From Chalciporus piperatus (taxonomy: Eukaryota > Basidiomycota > Agaricomycetes > Boletales > Boletaceae): DNA of 64,000 nucleotides. The position numbers and the translations under genes were made by a program. Shown here piece after piece: positions 33,987 to 45,546 of the stretch; position 1 is the first letter of the stretch, and the number at the start of each line of letters is the position of its first letter. The notes under the pieces are model-generated. The model saw nothing but the letters and a program-made list of their open reading frames with translations. It made no database searches and had not been told where the DNA came from. The DNA lies in contig JBBPTG010000027.1 of the NCBI GenBank assembly GCA_038093975.1, positions 62,001-126,000 of the forward strand. Direction: 5' to 3'.

Positions 33987-36900
33987 TCAGGACGGCGGCA
34001 CCTGTGGCGAGTCAAGGCCCAGCGGGAGCATCGTATGGTCTCTGAGTACTGCCTTATCCCAAGCAGACGTGCGCAGCTATATTCCACGTTTCAGCAATGC
34101 TACTGCATCTAGGATAAGAGTGTATGCACTTACATGCTCGACTGCCTCTGCCGTGGACAGAATGTTCATATGGTCTGGGACGACGCCGCCGTTCTAGCGT
34201 GGCGATCGTGCGCATCAGGAGGACTTACATTACAGTCGACGGAAACTCAAGACTCACCAGCGCAGACTCATCTAGATCGCGAAAAGCGTGCCGCATATCG
34301 AGGGGCAGCTGCGTGGGCAGGATCAACACGTGGACAGTCGGCGAAAACGGTTTAGAGGCAGCTACGACAGGCCCCATAGCCTGTCCGAGGGAGGCGGCGT
34401 CAGTAGCAAGTCCGGGGAGCATGCATGGCAAGGACACGTACTATTGCTGTCTTAATAGCGAGCGTGATGTCGCTTCGCTTCGCTCGGGCATCTTTGCCGA
34501 CCAAAATGAAGAACTCCCAGAAACAGTCAATGATGTATACCGACTCTTGCTTTACCGTCTCCGCAACCACCGTCGGAACAGGTCGAATCTAAGGGTAGAA
34601 GGCGTGTCAGAGCACAGGGGAATCAACGGAGCTCAACGCATGACACTCACCGGGGCCTCCGAGTTCGAGGCGTCCACGAGCCAGCAACGAGGTTCAGGCG
34701 GCACCACGCTCGTCCTCCACCTCCAATAATCAGCTTTAGCATAAGAGTCGGACTCGCCGACAACCATCCAAAACATGTCATCATCCCCATCGTTCTCGCC
34801 CTCCGTAAGTTCTACGACAGTCGCCCCCGTGGCAGCCATGCCATGGGCATACTGGAGTGCTGCGGTGCGCTCAGGCTGAACTGAACCACAGCCATGCCAC
34901 ACGTAAATGTTATCCAAGATAGTGACGCAGTAGCTGTATCCAGAACAGAGGTTTTTGATGTTCTTCGGTGGAATGAAGTCGGTAATTGGCCATCAATCAG
35001 GAAAGCAAACTAACCAGATCTATCTCATCAATCATAATGTGACCGTCCTGTGATCTTACAACATGCATTGCAGTGTTCTCGGAGGACCAATGGGCACGAA
35101 TCCCCTGAGCAAAGGTCAAGCCCCAGAAAGCAACATCAAGAACATTGCTTCTCACCTGGCGTATCGCGAGTTGACCCCCGAGAACGTGAACAAGTTCAGC
35201 GGGTTCACGTTGCTGAAGAACCTCCTCCTCCAGAACGATCATTCCGTGAACCACCACTCTCTTCAAGGAACGCGAACAATACTCACTGCCGAGGTCCCGT
35301 ACCTCCTCGCAACTTCACCTACTTTCTTCTCCTCTTTCTCCGTATAATGACATTTCCTGCCCTTCCAGCACCACACTTTCGTAACCACCAATCCGCTCTC
35401 TCGAGACTTTGCTCGGTGCACGATGACCAGCACCTCAGCATCGTAAAATACGTTCGTATCGCGCTGAACGGGGGTTACGCTCGTATATATCACCGACAAC
35501 ACCTCGACAGAGATCGATCGCAAATCAGGGTTTGGCACGAATTGGGAAGGTCTCGCTGCTTTCAACAAGGCTGCGACGTCCAACTTGGGTAGCGGCTCGT
35601 CGACGTGATCTGCAGACATGATTCAGATTACCTCGGTTGTTCGAATGCATCGAGTACCCACCGATATGAACTTTTGAGGAAAATTCAGACTTCCCGAGCA
35701 TTTTGGGGTGGGAGGGCTGCTCAGAAGTACCCGCCGATTCCACGCGGAGGCTGCTCGTAGGACTCTCACTGACGACCGTTGCACCCAACACGTTTTGTGC
35801 CGCAGTCCGCGACATCGTGTTCGCCGGGGTCGCCGCCGGGGTCCGTTCCTCCTTTAGCGGTGGCATCGCAATCGCTGAGTACCGCTCATAACTCTTGCGT
35901 TTGTCCGTCGCACCGACTGGGAAGGCTGGTGCAGTGGGTGCAAGGACAGGGGCGATGGTAGCTTCTTTCTCTTTCTCTTGCTGCTGCTGAGCCTCGTTGA
36001 GAGCCTGTGCAACTTCCATGACGAGTGCTCTATTCCCCGTGCTCGGGATCCGCGAGTGTCGGGTAGGTGACGTCGGCACAGTGCGTGCCCCTCTCCCCTT
36101 CTCCTTAATGACCGGCTTCTCATCCTTGTCCCTCTCCTTCTCAGCAGTTGCAGCGGCGAGCGCGGCATGGTTGACGAGACCAGGAAGAGCGTGACGCCCA
36201 ACCATAGCCGCCGCGCCAGTTGGGTTCGGATGTGGTTTACTCGCCGCAGAGACTGAGGGCGAGGACTTGATTCCAATCAACGTGGGCTCAGTCCAGCGAT
36301 CGGTAACTTTCACCGAGGTACTGGGCTGGGAGTCGGTAACATCTTTGGATTTGGTACGGGCAGGAGCGTCTGCCGGGGTTCTTGTGGCGGGCGCGTCCAA
36401 AGAACTCGTCGCTGGAATTGCGGACCTAGAGGGTTGACCCTGGCCGTCGAGTTCTGTGCCCGGGATGGATGGTGCAGGGACTGTAAGACGATGCTCAGCT
36501 GGCTCCGTTTTGCCTTCCTCGGTCCTCGATTTACGTGGTTTCTTCGCCCTCTCCTTGGTAGGCTATACGATCAATCCCAAACCAGCATCCAAAAACGATC
36601 AGTAATCAAAACATGCCATTCAAAAAAGGACAACCGGGTTCAGCATTACACCAATAATCGACGTGACGTATATGCATCAACACATGTCCAAAGAGAGAGA
36701 AAGTGTCCAAAAGGCGACGCGCGCGGGAGGGAGTCATCCATCAACCATCGATTCAACTCAAATGTCACCGAAGAGGACGCACATGACTCAGTGGTTTGCC
36801 AGGCGACGCGGGTAATTGCGAGGCTGATACCCTTGGCGTCTTCGTTCTGCCTGGGGCCCCAGCTGGACCTCCATAATTCGCCGCGCTCGTCCCTGAGCCT

Positions 36901-38879
36901 CCTCCAACTCCTCCCTCGGATGCTTTGACACCCAACTCGTCGACGTCGGGTTTGACAGGGTCGTCACCAGTCTTGATAGGCTTGATGTAGGTTATCATCG
37001 TACTCGAAGAACCGAGTTTCTTGTCTTGAGGACCTTGGAAAGGTAGACTCTCTGACTTCTTCAGAGGCGTCTTGGGTATCGCAGGGAGGGAGACTGCGCT
37101 CCGGACAGAACGTCCCGTATCGTGGGTCTTCACGCTTGCAATCTCCTGTCCCTGACTAGGTTTCGTGCTCACATGAGCGGTGTGTAACCGAGTGGGGGCA
37201 GGGCTCTTGGATGACTGGAGTGGGGACGGGATACCGTTACTGGTACCACTCATCACGGGGTTCCATCGATCGAGGACAGAGCCACGTCTGGCACCTTTCT
37301 CCCGCACCTCACTACCGCCCTGTGGAGGGATAGGCGACGTAGAGGGGAATATATGCTTCGGAGCGGTAGATGGACTTCCTTGAGGGTCATAGCCGAGTCG
37401 ATCACTGGCTTGCACAATGCTCTGTACGAATCCACGTCCATGCAATCTACTAATGCTCGGCGTGAGGTCCTTTGCAGAAGACGAAATAGGACGCAAGAAT
37501 GGAGCAGACACCCCGCGCTGAGGTTGAGGAGCATGAGTCGCGCGAACAGGCGATGGGGGACCAGGAGATTTAGGTGGAATCGTTGACACTGAGGGTAACT
37601 GGGTAAACGATTGATGTCGAGGGGTGTGGCGTGGGGCTGCATTAGAGAGATTTGAACGCGAAGGGCTGGGTTGAATTGGGGTCCTCGTTTGTGTGGTATC
37701 TGCGCCTGGCGTTTTGGCACGTGGCTCTTCAGGAGGGGTCTTTGGGCGGGATTCAGTCGCAGGCTTCGAGCGTGCTTCGACGACGGCGGGTGTCTTTGGT
37801 CGATGCTCAGCCGATGGCGTTTTAGGACGCACATCTGAAGCAGTGGGCGTCTTGGGACGGACGTCTGCAGGGGTCTTTGCCGCAGTCGGACTTCTGCCTC
37901 TAAGCCTCGTGTCTGGGGAGGGAGCCCTAACTCCAAGATTCTGAGATACCGGACGTAAAGGCATTGGGGGGGTGCTAACTGGAGGCTCGGAAAAGCTACC
38001 ATGAGGCGCGCTCTTCCGAAGCTCGCGGATCCCAGGACCAGATAGCTTTGGGGTTGATGGTTGACTGGCGTTCTGTTCCTCGAGTTTCTCGACATACCTA
38101 CGAGCGGCATTGGACGTGCTCGTGGTACGGGAGCGCGACGGCTCCGACGGTACTGTGGGCGGAGTAGATGTCGCAGGCATGGGGAAAGTGGGCATTGGCA
38201 GGGAAGTTGATACAGAAGAAAGTACGGGAGAGGGCAGAGCAGCGGCGACTTCACGTGTGACCATGCCTGGCATTGCAACACCACTACGACCGAATATCGG
38301 GTGTACTGGACCATGGTCGATGCGGCCATCATAAACAACGCTCGGATCTGCCTGTGGCTCGTGACGTTTAAGTCTGGGTCCAGTGGCCGAGCCACCCATG
38401 AACGTTGCGAGCGACACTGGGGCTGCCTTTGTCCCCGTATTCGGCGTCTGTTTCATCGCAGATTTCGGTAGTGAAACATTCGATGACGATTGCTTCTCAG
38501 AGGAAGATGTCCCAAGTTCAGTCTCGCCATTGCGCGACGAGACTTCCTGGATCTTGGCTGCATTGCGAGGGTGTTTAAAAGACGACATCCTCCGTGGTTG
38601 TAAGTTAGATCACCTACACAGATCGATACCGTGCATGCCAACACCGAAATCGCCACTCTGTCCAGTCTTACTTCGTCTCATCCTGGCCAGCCTGGCTCTC
38701 ATGATCTCTTCTTCTAAACGACGTTGCTCGGCCTCGTCATCTGCGTCGACCTGACGTTGCATGGCTTTGATTTTGCTCGCCCATTCTGAGAGTCCCATCT
38801 CCGGTGCATTTGAGTTGGAGTGTGCTGGGGCAGAGGGGAGATCGAATCTTGGGGAACGCGGTGTGGACGTCGCCGACAT
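33987..38879 (-). CDS. Large Ser/Pro-rich protein with C-terminal gelsolin-like repeats
   Basis: On the minus strand, exon 1 (38879-38618) encodes LSEWASKIKAMQRQVDADDEAE and a helical EEE/RR segment. Exon 2 (38557-36783) holds a long disordered region with PVSLATFMGGSATGPRLKRH and repeated RPKTP/AKTP units. Exon 3 begins at 36562 with PTKERAKKPRKS. Later exons give LGGQLAIRQ, RAHWSSENTAMHVV, IDEIDL, then a gelsolin repeat with NIYVWHGCGSVQPERTAALQYA and VVGE-YAKADYWRW. A second repeat follows with VHVLILPTQLPLDMRHAFRDLDES, VPDHMNI and a stop at 33987-33989. The total is about 1,500 residues. Gelsolin repeats normally bind, sever or cap actin; here they sit on a long disordered arm, so an actin-scaffold role is inferred. 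The exon 1/2 junction was chosen to keep phase (GTAGGT donor, AATGCAG acceptor). Confidence 0.78.
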
Positions 38880-39204
38880 TGTTGACGGTAATGAAGAGCC
38901 CCTTGCCCTGATGCCTGTATGCTAGAGAGAAATAAACTGGGCAACAATGAAGGTGCTATCGCGAGAGAATCGACAGTGGTCACACTCCTGCATTGTGGCA
39001 TAGCGGCAGCTGACGTAAGGGGAGATCGTTCAGTTGCCTGACTAGTAGCATTTCTACCAAGTAGTACTCCGAGTCCGCGGAACGACAAGGTCAATAAATT
39101 CATCAGTGATTCAAAGGTAAATGTCCATCAGTACACATCAGGTGTTCGTAGTATGTGCAATGTCCGTGCAATATTCCAAGTATCTCATACTCCCCCCAAA
39201 TTGC
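38880..39204. other. Intergenic, both neighbours on minus strand
   Basis: 5' flank of the gelsolin-repeat gene and 3' flank of the GPI-anchored protein gene. Nothing else seen. Confidence 0.45.
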
Positions 39205-40136
39205 TCACGCAAATAGAGCGAAAGCGGAGGAAACAGCGATCAACATAGCTGCACCAGCATTCAGACTGCTGACGGAGAGAGAGGCAGCTCCGTTACCATT
39301 GGTCGATGTGGTGGTGTTGGCGGCAGTTTCCTGAATGTTGGCTGGCATTTGTCCATCTGATAAATCCATCAGTTTTCATTTCAGAAGAAAGATCATGATA
39401 TGCGAACCGGTGAAGGATGCACCGCACTCTGACTGGAGAGCTGTCTGCTGACTCGTCAGAAGTCCGGGGATGTCCTGGTTGATAAGGGTGACGGCGGCCT
39501 TTGTGCAGTTGGAGCAGGTGACATTTTGAGGGAGGTTGATGGAGGTCATTCCGTTAAGTGCGCTGGTGATGAGGCCAACGATATTGTTTAGGGTGAGAGT
39601 GGTGGTAGCAGACTGGATATCCGTAAGCAACTCAGTGGCGCAGAGAGTGCTTGAGGAGGTACTAATCGACAAACCATTATGAGCCTGGCAAGTAAACGAT
39701 TGAAACCTACACTTACTCTTTCAGGCATACGACTTGTCGGACAGCAGGGTAAAGACTTTCAACCTCTGTAGTCAGGGCAGCACTGTTAGTGGTGGAAATA
39801 CCAAGGCTGGCGAGGTCGGTAGCACAGCCAGTGGTGATGTTGGTAACAACACCCTGAAGGGTAGCATTGGTGCATGGGCCTTGGGCACAGAGACCGGTCA
39901 ACCAGGTGTTCACTGTTGGGATGACGGAAGTGGAAGAGTTGGATACAAGGGGTACTAGGCTGTTAAGGTTGAGACAGGGTGCATCCGCAGCCACTGTTAG
40001 AAGGGATGAAACGCATTGGCTCGAGAGACTGAAAAGATCGACGGATCGGCGCTCAACTTCTCATGAGTGAGTGAATGACTTACGACTGAGCAACAGCGAG
40101 ACCAGCGCCAGCAATGAGAATAATGGGTCTGAACAT
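39205..40136 (-). CDS. Secreted Cys-containing GPI-anchored surface protein
   Basis: The protein begins MFRPIILIAGAGLAVAQS, a clear signal peptide. It continues SSQCVSSLLTVAADAPCLNL, LTGLCAQGPC, regularly spaced N-glycosylation sequons (NSS, NAT, NIT), VRQVVCLKD and TLCATELLTDI. Then come NIVGLI, NLPQNVTCSNCTKAAVTLINQ and LQSECGASFTG. It ends in a Thr/Ser/Asn-rich linker and a hydrophobic tail (AGAAMLIAVSSAFALFA), the hallmark of GPI attachment. Length is about 250 residues in four exons. The first intron uses the TTTTCAG acceptor (about 40035) because the nearer ACAG acceptor breaks the frame; this also adds a cysteine. It belongs to a common group of basidiomycete surface proteins with paired cysteines and no assigned enzyme activity. 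A TATA-like box lies upstream. Confidence 0.75.
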
Positions 40137-40263
40137 GGCAGCTAGAACGTTGGAGGATGATCGATGAACGTTTGAACTGGAAAAGCGTGAAAGGTATTAC
40201 AACGTCAGGAGGGTACAAGTATAAGGGGACGAAATGCGCAGTTGTGTCACGGTCGTGCCCTCT

Positions 40264-40279
40264 TTTTATAATATAAAAG
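40264..40279 (-). promoter_or_regulatory. TATA-like element of the GPI-anchored protein gene
   Basis: The plus-strand sequence TTTTTATAATATAAAAG lies about 130 bp upstream of the minus-strand start codon and reads as TATATTATA-type on that strand. The position fits a fungal TATA box. Confidence 0.5.
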
Positions 40280-41040
40280 CCTCGTGTTGATTATTTACCG
40301 AATTTGCTCCACAACAGTGCCCTATCTCTCACGAGCGTTGCAAGGGACAACTGCACAGAGCTGTACAGACAACTGAGACATCCGGCCCCTCATGATGAAC
40401 CGAATCAACTGGCAGTGCCGGGTGGTGGCATTTGAGCGGCATGCTCTGTGACCATCCCTAGTAGTGGACCGTATTCAGCAGGAGAACCAGTTGAGATCGG
40501 ATTACTGTGGCTTGGGGATGATTTTGAGAAAGATCGCAGTGCTGATTTTCTGTCAATGGTCTCTGGACTCCCGGTACCATCAGCCCCAACTTGAAAGCTC
40601 CAACTTCCAAGCGCCGGGGAAGAATGAAGTTCCTCTGCTTAGTCATCCAAGAAGATCGCTCCTCCTCAGGCTGGATTGACTCGTTGCCCCGAAATTACTC
40701 ACTCGAAGTCAGCCTCTTGGAAGGCACAACGGCAAGCCCATCTGCCCTTTGTCTGTTCTCTTCATCCGGCGTTTTTGTCAATGCCTTGAAAAGAACAATA
40801 ACATCCGTTCTGAATATTCGATTGGGGCGCAAGTCATTATGATCATGGATCGGTTCCCTCACGAAGTTCCGGAATGAATGCGAGCTTGCGATTGGTTGTG
40901 ATTGCTCGGAGCATTCTATCACTCAATTTTTATTTTGACAGCTCTCCGCTCGCTTAGATCAACGAGTTAGCCGCTGTCAGCCGATCCAGAACGGAGGGAC
41001 AAAAGCCTGTACCATGCATCCATTGTGTTTTCCACAGGAC
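40280..41040. other. Divergent intergenic region between two secreted-protein genes
   Basis: The two flanking genes, a GPI-anchored protein and a GH17-like hydrolase, are transcribed away from each other and both act at the cell surface, so shared upstream control is possible. Short open frames around 40460-40840 have no motifs. Nothing else is recognised. Confidence 0.45.
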
Positions 41041-41048
41041 TATAAAAT
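41041..41048 (+). promoter_or_regulatory. TATA box of the GH17-like gene
   Basis: TATAAAAT lies 109 bp before the ATG at 41157, a normal distance for a fungal TATA box including a short leader. Confidence 0.6.
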
Positions 41049-41156
41049 CAATGTTGTCCCTGTGCCCGAAGTTCTCCATTCTCATTCCTATACTCCTCCT
41101 GCCGGCGTCCTCGTCGAACCTCCCCCCATCGTTCACCCTAGTCACTCTCTCCTGCA

Positions 41157-42523
41157 ATGACTTTCCCTTCACTTATTTTGCTCTACTTAACACTTTGGAT
41201 CTCGTCGAACCTCGTATCTGCTAGACCATATCCGAGGTCCTGCAAGACCAAGAATGGTTCGCCCTCAGCTACACCCACTGGCACCATACAGACAACTACC
41301 GTCTCATCGGTAGCTGCCGCCCCATCGTATTCGGGCTGCTTCCCGTCCATGAATTTCCAAATGCCCTCGACTGTCCCAAGCTCATTGACCAACTGGTGGT
41401 GTCCCATGAATACCGAGTACGCGTTCATGGGGTTCAGTTACGAGGTCACCGCCTGTACGTCCTGCTGTTTTCTTCCCAGCTCTCCGCAAGCCTGACGGGA
41501 TCTTAGGTCAGAGCCTTGACCAGCTCAATAGAGAATTTGCCGACATCAAGAAGACATTCAAAGGACGATACGTGCGCCTCTACGGCGCCTGCGACAATCC
41601 AGGGTTCTAGTATGTGGTGTCGTCCGAGATATTCTTCCCTTTTCCTAACTTTCTGCAGTGATGATGTTGTAGACGCTGCCTGGACCAACGGTATCGGTGT
41701 TCATGCCCTAATTTGGGTAAGCTCTACCTTTGAATTAGCCTCACTCCGTCCTTACCCTCTTCAGTTTGGCTTCGATGGCGGCAATCAGTGGCAAACCCGT
41801 CGTGATTCGCTCATCAACGCTCTCACCACCAACCCTAAGGCCAAGTTTGTGACGCGTGGCGTTCAATTCGGCTCTGAGCCTCTCTATGACGACGTCCTCT
41901 CTCCCTCTGATCTTGCCGCTCAAGTCTACTCCCTCAAGGCCCAACTCGCCGGAGTTCAAATTCCCGTCACAGTTTCTGAACTGGCGTATGGTTATCAGGA
42001 ACATGGAGGCGCTCAGGATGTCCTCGATTCGCTCGATTTCATCAACATCCACATGCTTCCTTTCTTCTCGACCCTTGCTACGAGTGGCGGCCTCGCATGG
42101 CCCCTCGTGCAATTGGATTTGAACTGGTTCATCCAGCACGGCGGAGGCAAGAAAATGTACATGGACGAGGTATGTCTGTCTGTGGAGCTACTCGGATCTC
42201 GTGTGGCTGACTTTCCTCCGCAGAACGCTTGGCCCTCCGTTACATCCCCAGGCGTTCAGCCTAACAGTGCGCTCGCAGTGGCTAGCGTCCCGAGCGAGCA
42301 GGTGCGTTCGTTCGGCTGACTCACCAGCCAGCCAGTGCTCACGCGCTCTGTATAGGCATACTATCAGCTCCTGGACACCCAGTGTCAATATTTCAAGACT
42401 GCCCCTGGCGGCGGCATCGGCTGGTTCGCCCACATCTACTCTGACAACCAAGAGCCCGGCTATGGCATCTACGATAGCAATGGCAACCTGAAGTTCAACT
42501 TCCAACCCCGCATATCTTGCTAA
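41157..42523 (+). CDS. Secreted GH17-like glycoside hydrolase (clan GH-A)
   Basis: Six exons (41157-41454, 41507-41609, 41659-41716, 41765-42169, 42224-42301, 42356-42523) give 369 residues. There is a signal peptide (LILLYLTLWISSNLVSA), a short Ser/Thr linker, then YAFMGFSYEVTACQSLDQL, FKGRYVRLYGACD, GIGVHALIWFGFDGG and FVTRGVQFGSEPLYDD. The Glu of GSEP fits the acid/base position of GH-A enzymes. VSELAYGYQEHGG and YMDENAWPS follow, and the Glu of MDENAWP matches the nucleophile in the ENGWP-type motif of GH17 beta-glucanases. The end is GGGIGWFAHIYSDNQEPGYG. The likely substrate is beta-1,3-linked cell-wall glucan, acting outside the cell. Both catalytic Glu candidates are present. The GH17-like family label is from memory of these motifs. 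Confidence 0.82.
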
Positions 42524-42742
42524 AGCAGACTCGTTTTACACCGCCTTCGTTTACGATGCTTGTGGCGTAGGACAAGAACCGCTCTTGAGAGCATCCATCT
42601 TTCTTTCCACTTAAACCGAAACTTCCTGGGGAAGTTTCGTTCATATTTTGGGCTCCTGGGGAATGTACGATCACACATCTTAAAGGATTTTAATTTCCTC
42701 ATTCATTGTAACACCCCTACATTCATTTTGTATCACTCGCGA

Positions 42743-43010
42743 TTCTGTATCCCTCAGGCTCCACATTCGATCGACCTGGTGAAACATGTGTGAATGCAAT
42801 AGAAGATAACGGAAAGCAATTATCATCCCAATACAATACAGTAACGATGGATAATCTAGCAAGAAACGACAAGCTATCGGTGCATCTACCACTAACCATA
42901 CCATTATTTATCGCCGATCCTCATCCTTGCAGGGGACGCTGGTATCTCAGGCTGTGATTCGGTTATGTTCCCACTTCTATCGCGCGTTGGATAGTCCAGG
43001 GATCAGTTCA
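42743..43010 (-). pseudogene. Decayed distal copy of the nse4 last exon and 3' flank
   Basis: On the minus strand this matches the nse4 3' end at 45895-46142 through the last part of the final intron, the last exon and about 150 nt of 3' flank. The copy is dead as an exon. The acceptor CTATCTAG has become CTATCCAA, and small insertions and deletions break the frame (GAAGTGGG for GAAATATGG, CAGCCTGAGATACCAG for CAGATACCCCAG). The 3' flank is better preserved, for example the ATTGCATTCACACATGTTTC block. Homology ends abruptly near 43010. I infer this is the original end of nse4, displaced by the insertion to its right. Confidence 0.85.
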
Positions 43011-43119
43011 ACGAGTCCAGTGTATCATACTACCGATCCATCGGGGTTGAACAACTCGAGAACGCGTTTCGAGTGCGTTTCGTAACCCTGCGAAAATCAA
43101 CCTCCGCTATGCCTTCCGA

Positions 43120-43790
43120 TTCACATGAGTCTCGTGTACTCTCGCCAATGGGTCTCACTGTCGATGTTAACAATTTGGAGTCTTCGTAACTCCCCGGAGC
43201 CTCCATCAATCAACTTCCCAGGGTCCTTGCGCCCGTTCGGAGCCAAATACCTGTTGGTTCGCGCCCCTGGGCCCTCGGGCGGAGAGCTCAATCCATCAAA
43301 CCACGGAAGCAAAGATGAAATCGTGAGGTTCCTCTTACAAGTCGGCATTGTAAACGATCCACGTACGTCGTGACTTTTCACCTTTTGTCCTTCGTCAGTT
43401 TTGATATCGCATCGTTCACAGCGCGCCCCAGCTGCTAGTTAATGCAGACACAAACCCCTCCGACGAAGCCATTTCTCCGTTCAGGCCTGCACATCGTCAA
43501 AGGCGCAGCATGGCAGGGTAATGCAAACCTGAGCTTTCTCTTGTACTGGCCAGAGGAAACGAGCTGGGACGACGCGGCAGTGTCTTCCGTTTCGTTGCAA
43601 TCGCGTGACATCCATGAGGTTGGCTGATTCTCACCTCCTCCCCCATGCTCACAACGAGCTTACCGCCCGTCCCTACTAGGTACCTCGGGAAGATGTGTGA
43701 CCAGGTTGTCACCCTGATTTCACTAGAACACGCACAAATGATCGTTTGGAGCGATAACGGGGACCTGATCAGGACGGAGAGGACGTGAAG
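43120..43790 (+). pseudogene. Relic of a second inserted gene (unknown basidiomycete family)
   Basis: Three plus-strand pieces look like exons of one protein, separated by intron-sized gaps. The first includes SINFPGSLRPFGAKYLLVRA and DEIVRFLLQVGIVND. The second includes HIVKGAAWQGNANLSFLLYW followed by PEETSWDDAAVSS. The third includes YLGKMCDQVVTLISLEHAQM followed by IVWSD. Stops and frame changes prevent a full reading, no start is evident, and sequence to 44170 is non-coding or decayed. Composition is CpG-rich like the host. I do not know the family's function. It sits inside the segment bounded by the two nse4 ends. Confidence 0.5.
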
Positions 43791-44185
43791 GGTTCCAGAT
43801 AATCCCGTTCAACCTTTCTCTTGTGTCACATGGTCCTTGAGTGACACAGATTTGGAACTACAAGCTGTTTCCGGGAAGATAGTGGCCCCAGATCGAGAGG
43901 CAAGGTATCGTCAGATCAATCCCATACAACTCGTATTGTTCCTGTCATTGCGTTTCCATGGTAGTTGCTTTCTCTGACGAGTGATGTTCTTGCTGCACAG
44001 AGCCACAGATTGTTTCGGTATCAACGAAGCAATGGATGATGAGTCCCTCGAGATACTCCTGTACATAGTACCATTATCCTGGAGTTACTGTGAGTACACC
44101 CAATGCGTGTCCGAGTTCTCGGGGTCCGGTTGCCAGTGTATAGGAGGTTTTCAAGTTGGACAACTCAAGACATGCTCCTATGACA

Positions 44186-44192
44186 TATAAAT
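44186..44192 (+). promoter_or_regulatory. TATA box of the inserted nuclease-like gene
   Basis: TATAAAT lies 107 bp before the ATG at 44293. It is followed at 44197-44220 by a 7-bp inverted repeat (CCCCTCT ... AGAGGGG, 10-nt loop). The gene therefore seems to carry its own promoter. Confidence 0.55.
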
Positions 44193-44292
44193 CTGGCCCC
44201 TCTCAGCCACTTCAGAGGGGATTTAAAAAGCATCTTGACCCATAGGTATTTCCTATCACTTGGATTCATTCTTTCCTTACCATCTCAGAACA

Positions 44293-45546
44293 ATGTCTGT
44301 TGACGGTAATAATCAGACAACACTCAATGTTCTCCCCTCTCACAAGGAAGCCACAACCATTGACTCAGATCATTGCCTTGAAATTATCCAGGCTCTGAAA
44401 GGGGACTTTTTTGAGATCCAAGTGAGTGAATTCTGGAATGTAGTTTCAAGATCCAACCATAACCATCTTCACAGATTTTCAGTGATGTCACACCCAAAGA
44501 GTTTGAAGTTATCACATATGAACGTGAAGATCACATTTACCCCAAGTAAGTTTTCAACCTATCTCTCAATGATTCTAACCAAGCACTTCCCTGCTTCACA
44601 CAGACTCTTGTACAATCCCCAACTACTTCGACTGGTTGCAATGACTCCTCTTCCTACCCATCAACGTGCTATTGAGTGCTTCACTGACTGTGCTAAAGCT
44701 CTCGTAGCTCCCTACAAACACTCCCATCTTTCAGTGCTGGCCAGGCACAACTCCATGATTCATGGCAGACAGGAAGGTGATAGTGGTGTTATCCCAGACT
44801 TGCACCTTGACATTGAGAAAACCCACCCTGAGTATGAGCTTCCCTCCCCTTTCTGGGTCATGGAGTGTGGGTTCAGTCAAGGTGCTGCCGATATGAAGAG
44901 GCAGCTAGAGATGGCAGTTAAGAATGCCCCTGGCATAGATGCTGCTTTCATGATCTCTATCAATGACAATATTGATCATGATAGCCTCCCTCGAAGGGAT
45001 CTGGGTCATCCTCTTTTTCATGAATCCCTATCCTCAAAGAAGGACTTCACATCAGCTTTGTTCCGCAGTGAATCAACTCCAACTTTACAACCTGTTATTG
45101 TCAAAGGTGTAACCTGGGTTGACATCAAGTCAGTCACAATCTCTGTGTTCCTTCGCCAAGAGGATGGAACATTCAATTTCGATATTAATGGTCATGATCC
45201 ATTTACTGCATGTGGGGTAAGCATATTAGTATCTCAGGGTCTCTGGTATTTAAGATTCACTGACTATTTCCCTCAGACCTTATACCCTCACATGTCAGTT
45301 GACCACATCAAAACACTGTTAGATCAGGCTGCCAGACGGCTTCTTCAATGTCTTGCTGATAAGCTGGAAGAGCATAATGACAACGACCATATCACCATTC
45401 ATCGCCTTCGTAATGGAGCAGAGAGTGCCACTTTCCCACTTGATTGGGCCCTCTTCCTTGTTGTCATTCAACGCTCCTTGTACGAAACAGCCTTCTCTCG
45501 TTATACTTCATCCGCCCATGGGTTGAATGTCCCACATCCTAAGTGA
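44293..45546 (+). CDS. Putative PD-(D/E)XK (Uma2-like) nuclease of an inserted element
   Basis: Four exons (44293-44421, 44475-44545, 44604-45216, 45277-45546) give 360 residues; all splice sites are GT...AG. The frame also stays open without splicing, so exon use is not certain. The centre reads GVIPDLHLD, then 18 residues later PFWVMECGFSQ, then KRQLEMAV and DAAFMISIND. A PD followed by a strand with E-x-G-(F/Y)-S resembles the active-site layout of Uma2-type restriction-endonuclease-fold proteins. The usual Lys is not at the E-x-K position, so activity is a hypothesis. No Cys/His metal motif is seen. The DNA has only about 20 CpG in 1.25 kb, far fewer than the flanking genes, suggesting past cytosine methylation or foreign origin. 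It is convergent with nse4, 485 bp from the nse4 stop. Confidence 0.6.
   Translation: MSVDGNNQTTLNVLPSHKEATTIDSDHCLEIIQALKGDFFEIQVSEFWNVVSRSNHNHLHRFSVMSHPKSLKLSHMNVKITFTPSKFSTYLSMILTKHFPASHRLLYNPQLLRLVAMTPLPTHQRAIECFTDCAKALVAPYKHSHLSVLARHNSMIHGRQEGDSGVIPDLHLDIEKTHPEYELPSPFWVMECGFSQGAADMKRQLEMAVKNAPGIDAAFMISINDNIDHDSLPRRDLGHPLFHESLSSKKDFTSALFRSESTPTLQPVIVKGVTWVDIKSVTISVFLRQEDGTFNFDINGHDPFTACGVSILVSQGLWYLRFTDYFPQTLYPHMSVDHIKTLLDQAARRLLQCLADKLEEHNDNDHITIHRLRNGAESATFPLDWALFLVVIQRSLYETAFSRYTSSAHGLNVPHPK

Noticed and set aside
34124..34729. Plus-strand frame of 201 codons
   Set aside because: It overlaps the gelsolin-repeat exons on the other strand, which carry recognisable motifs.
37253..38395. 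Second minus-strand frame of 380 codons
   Set aside because: Same strand but alternate frame of the gelsolin-repeat gene's disordered exon; the other frame connects to conserved flanking exons.
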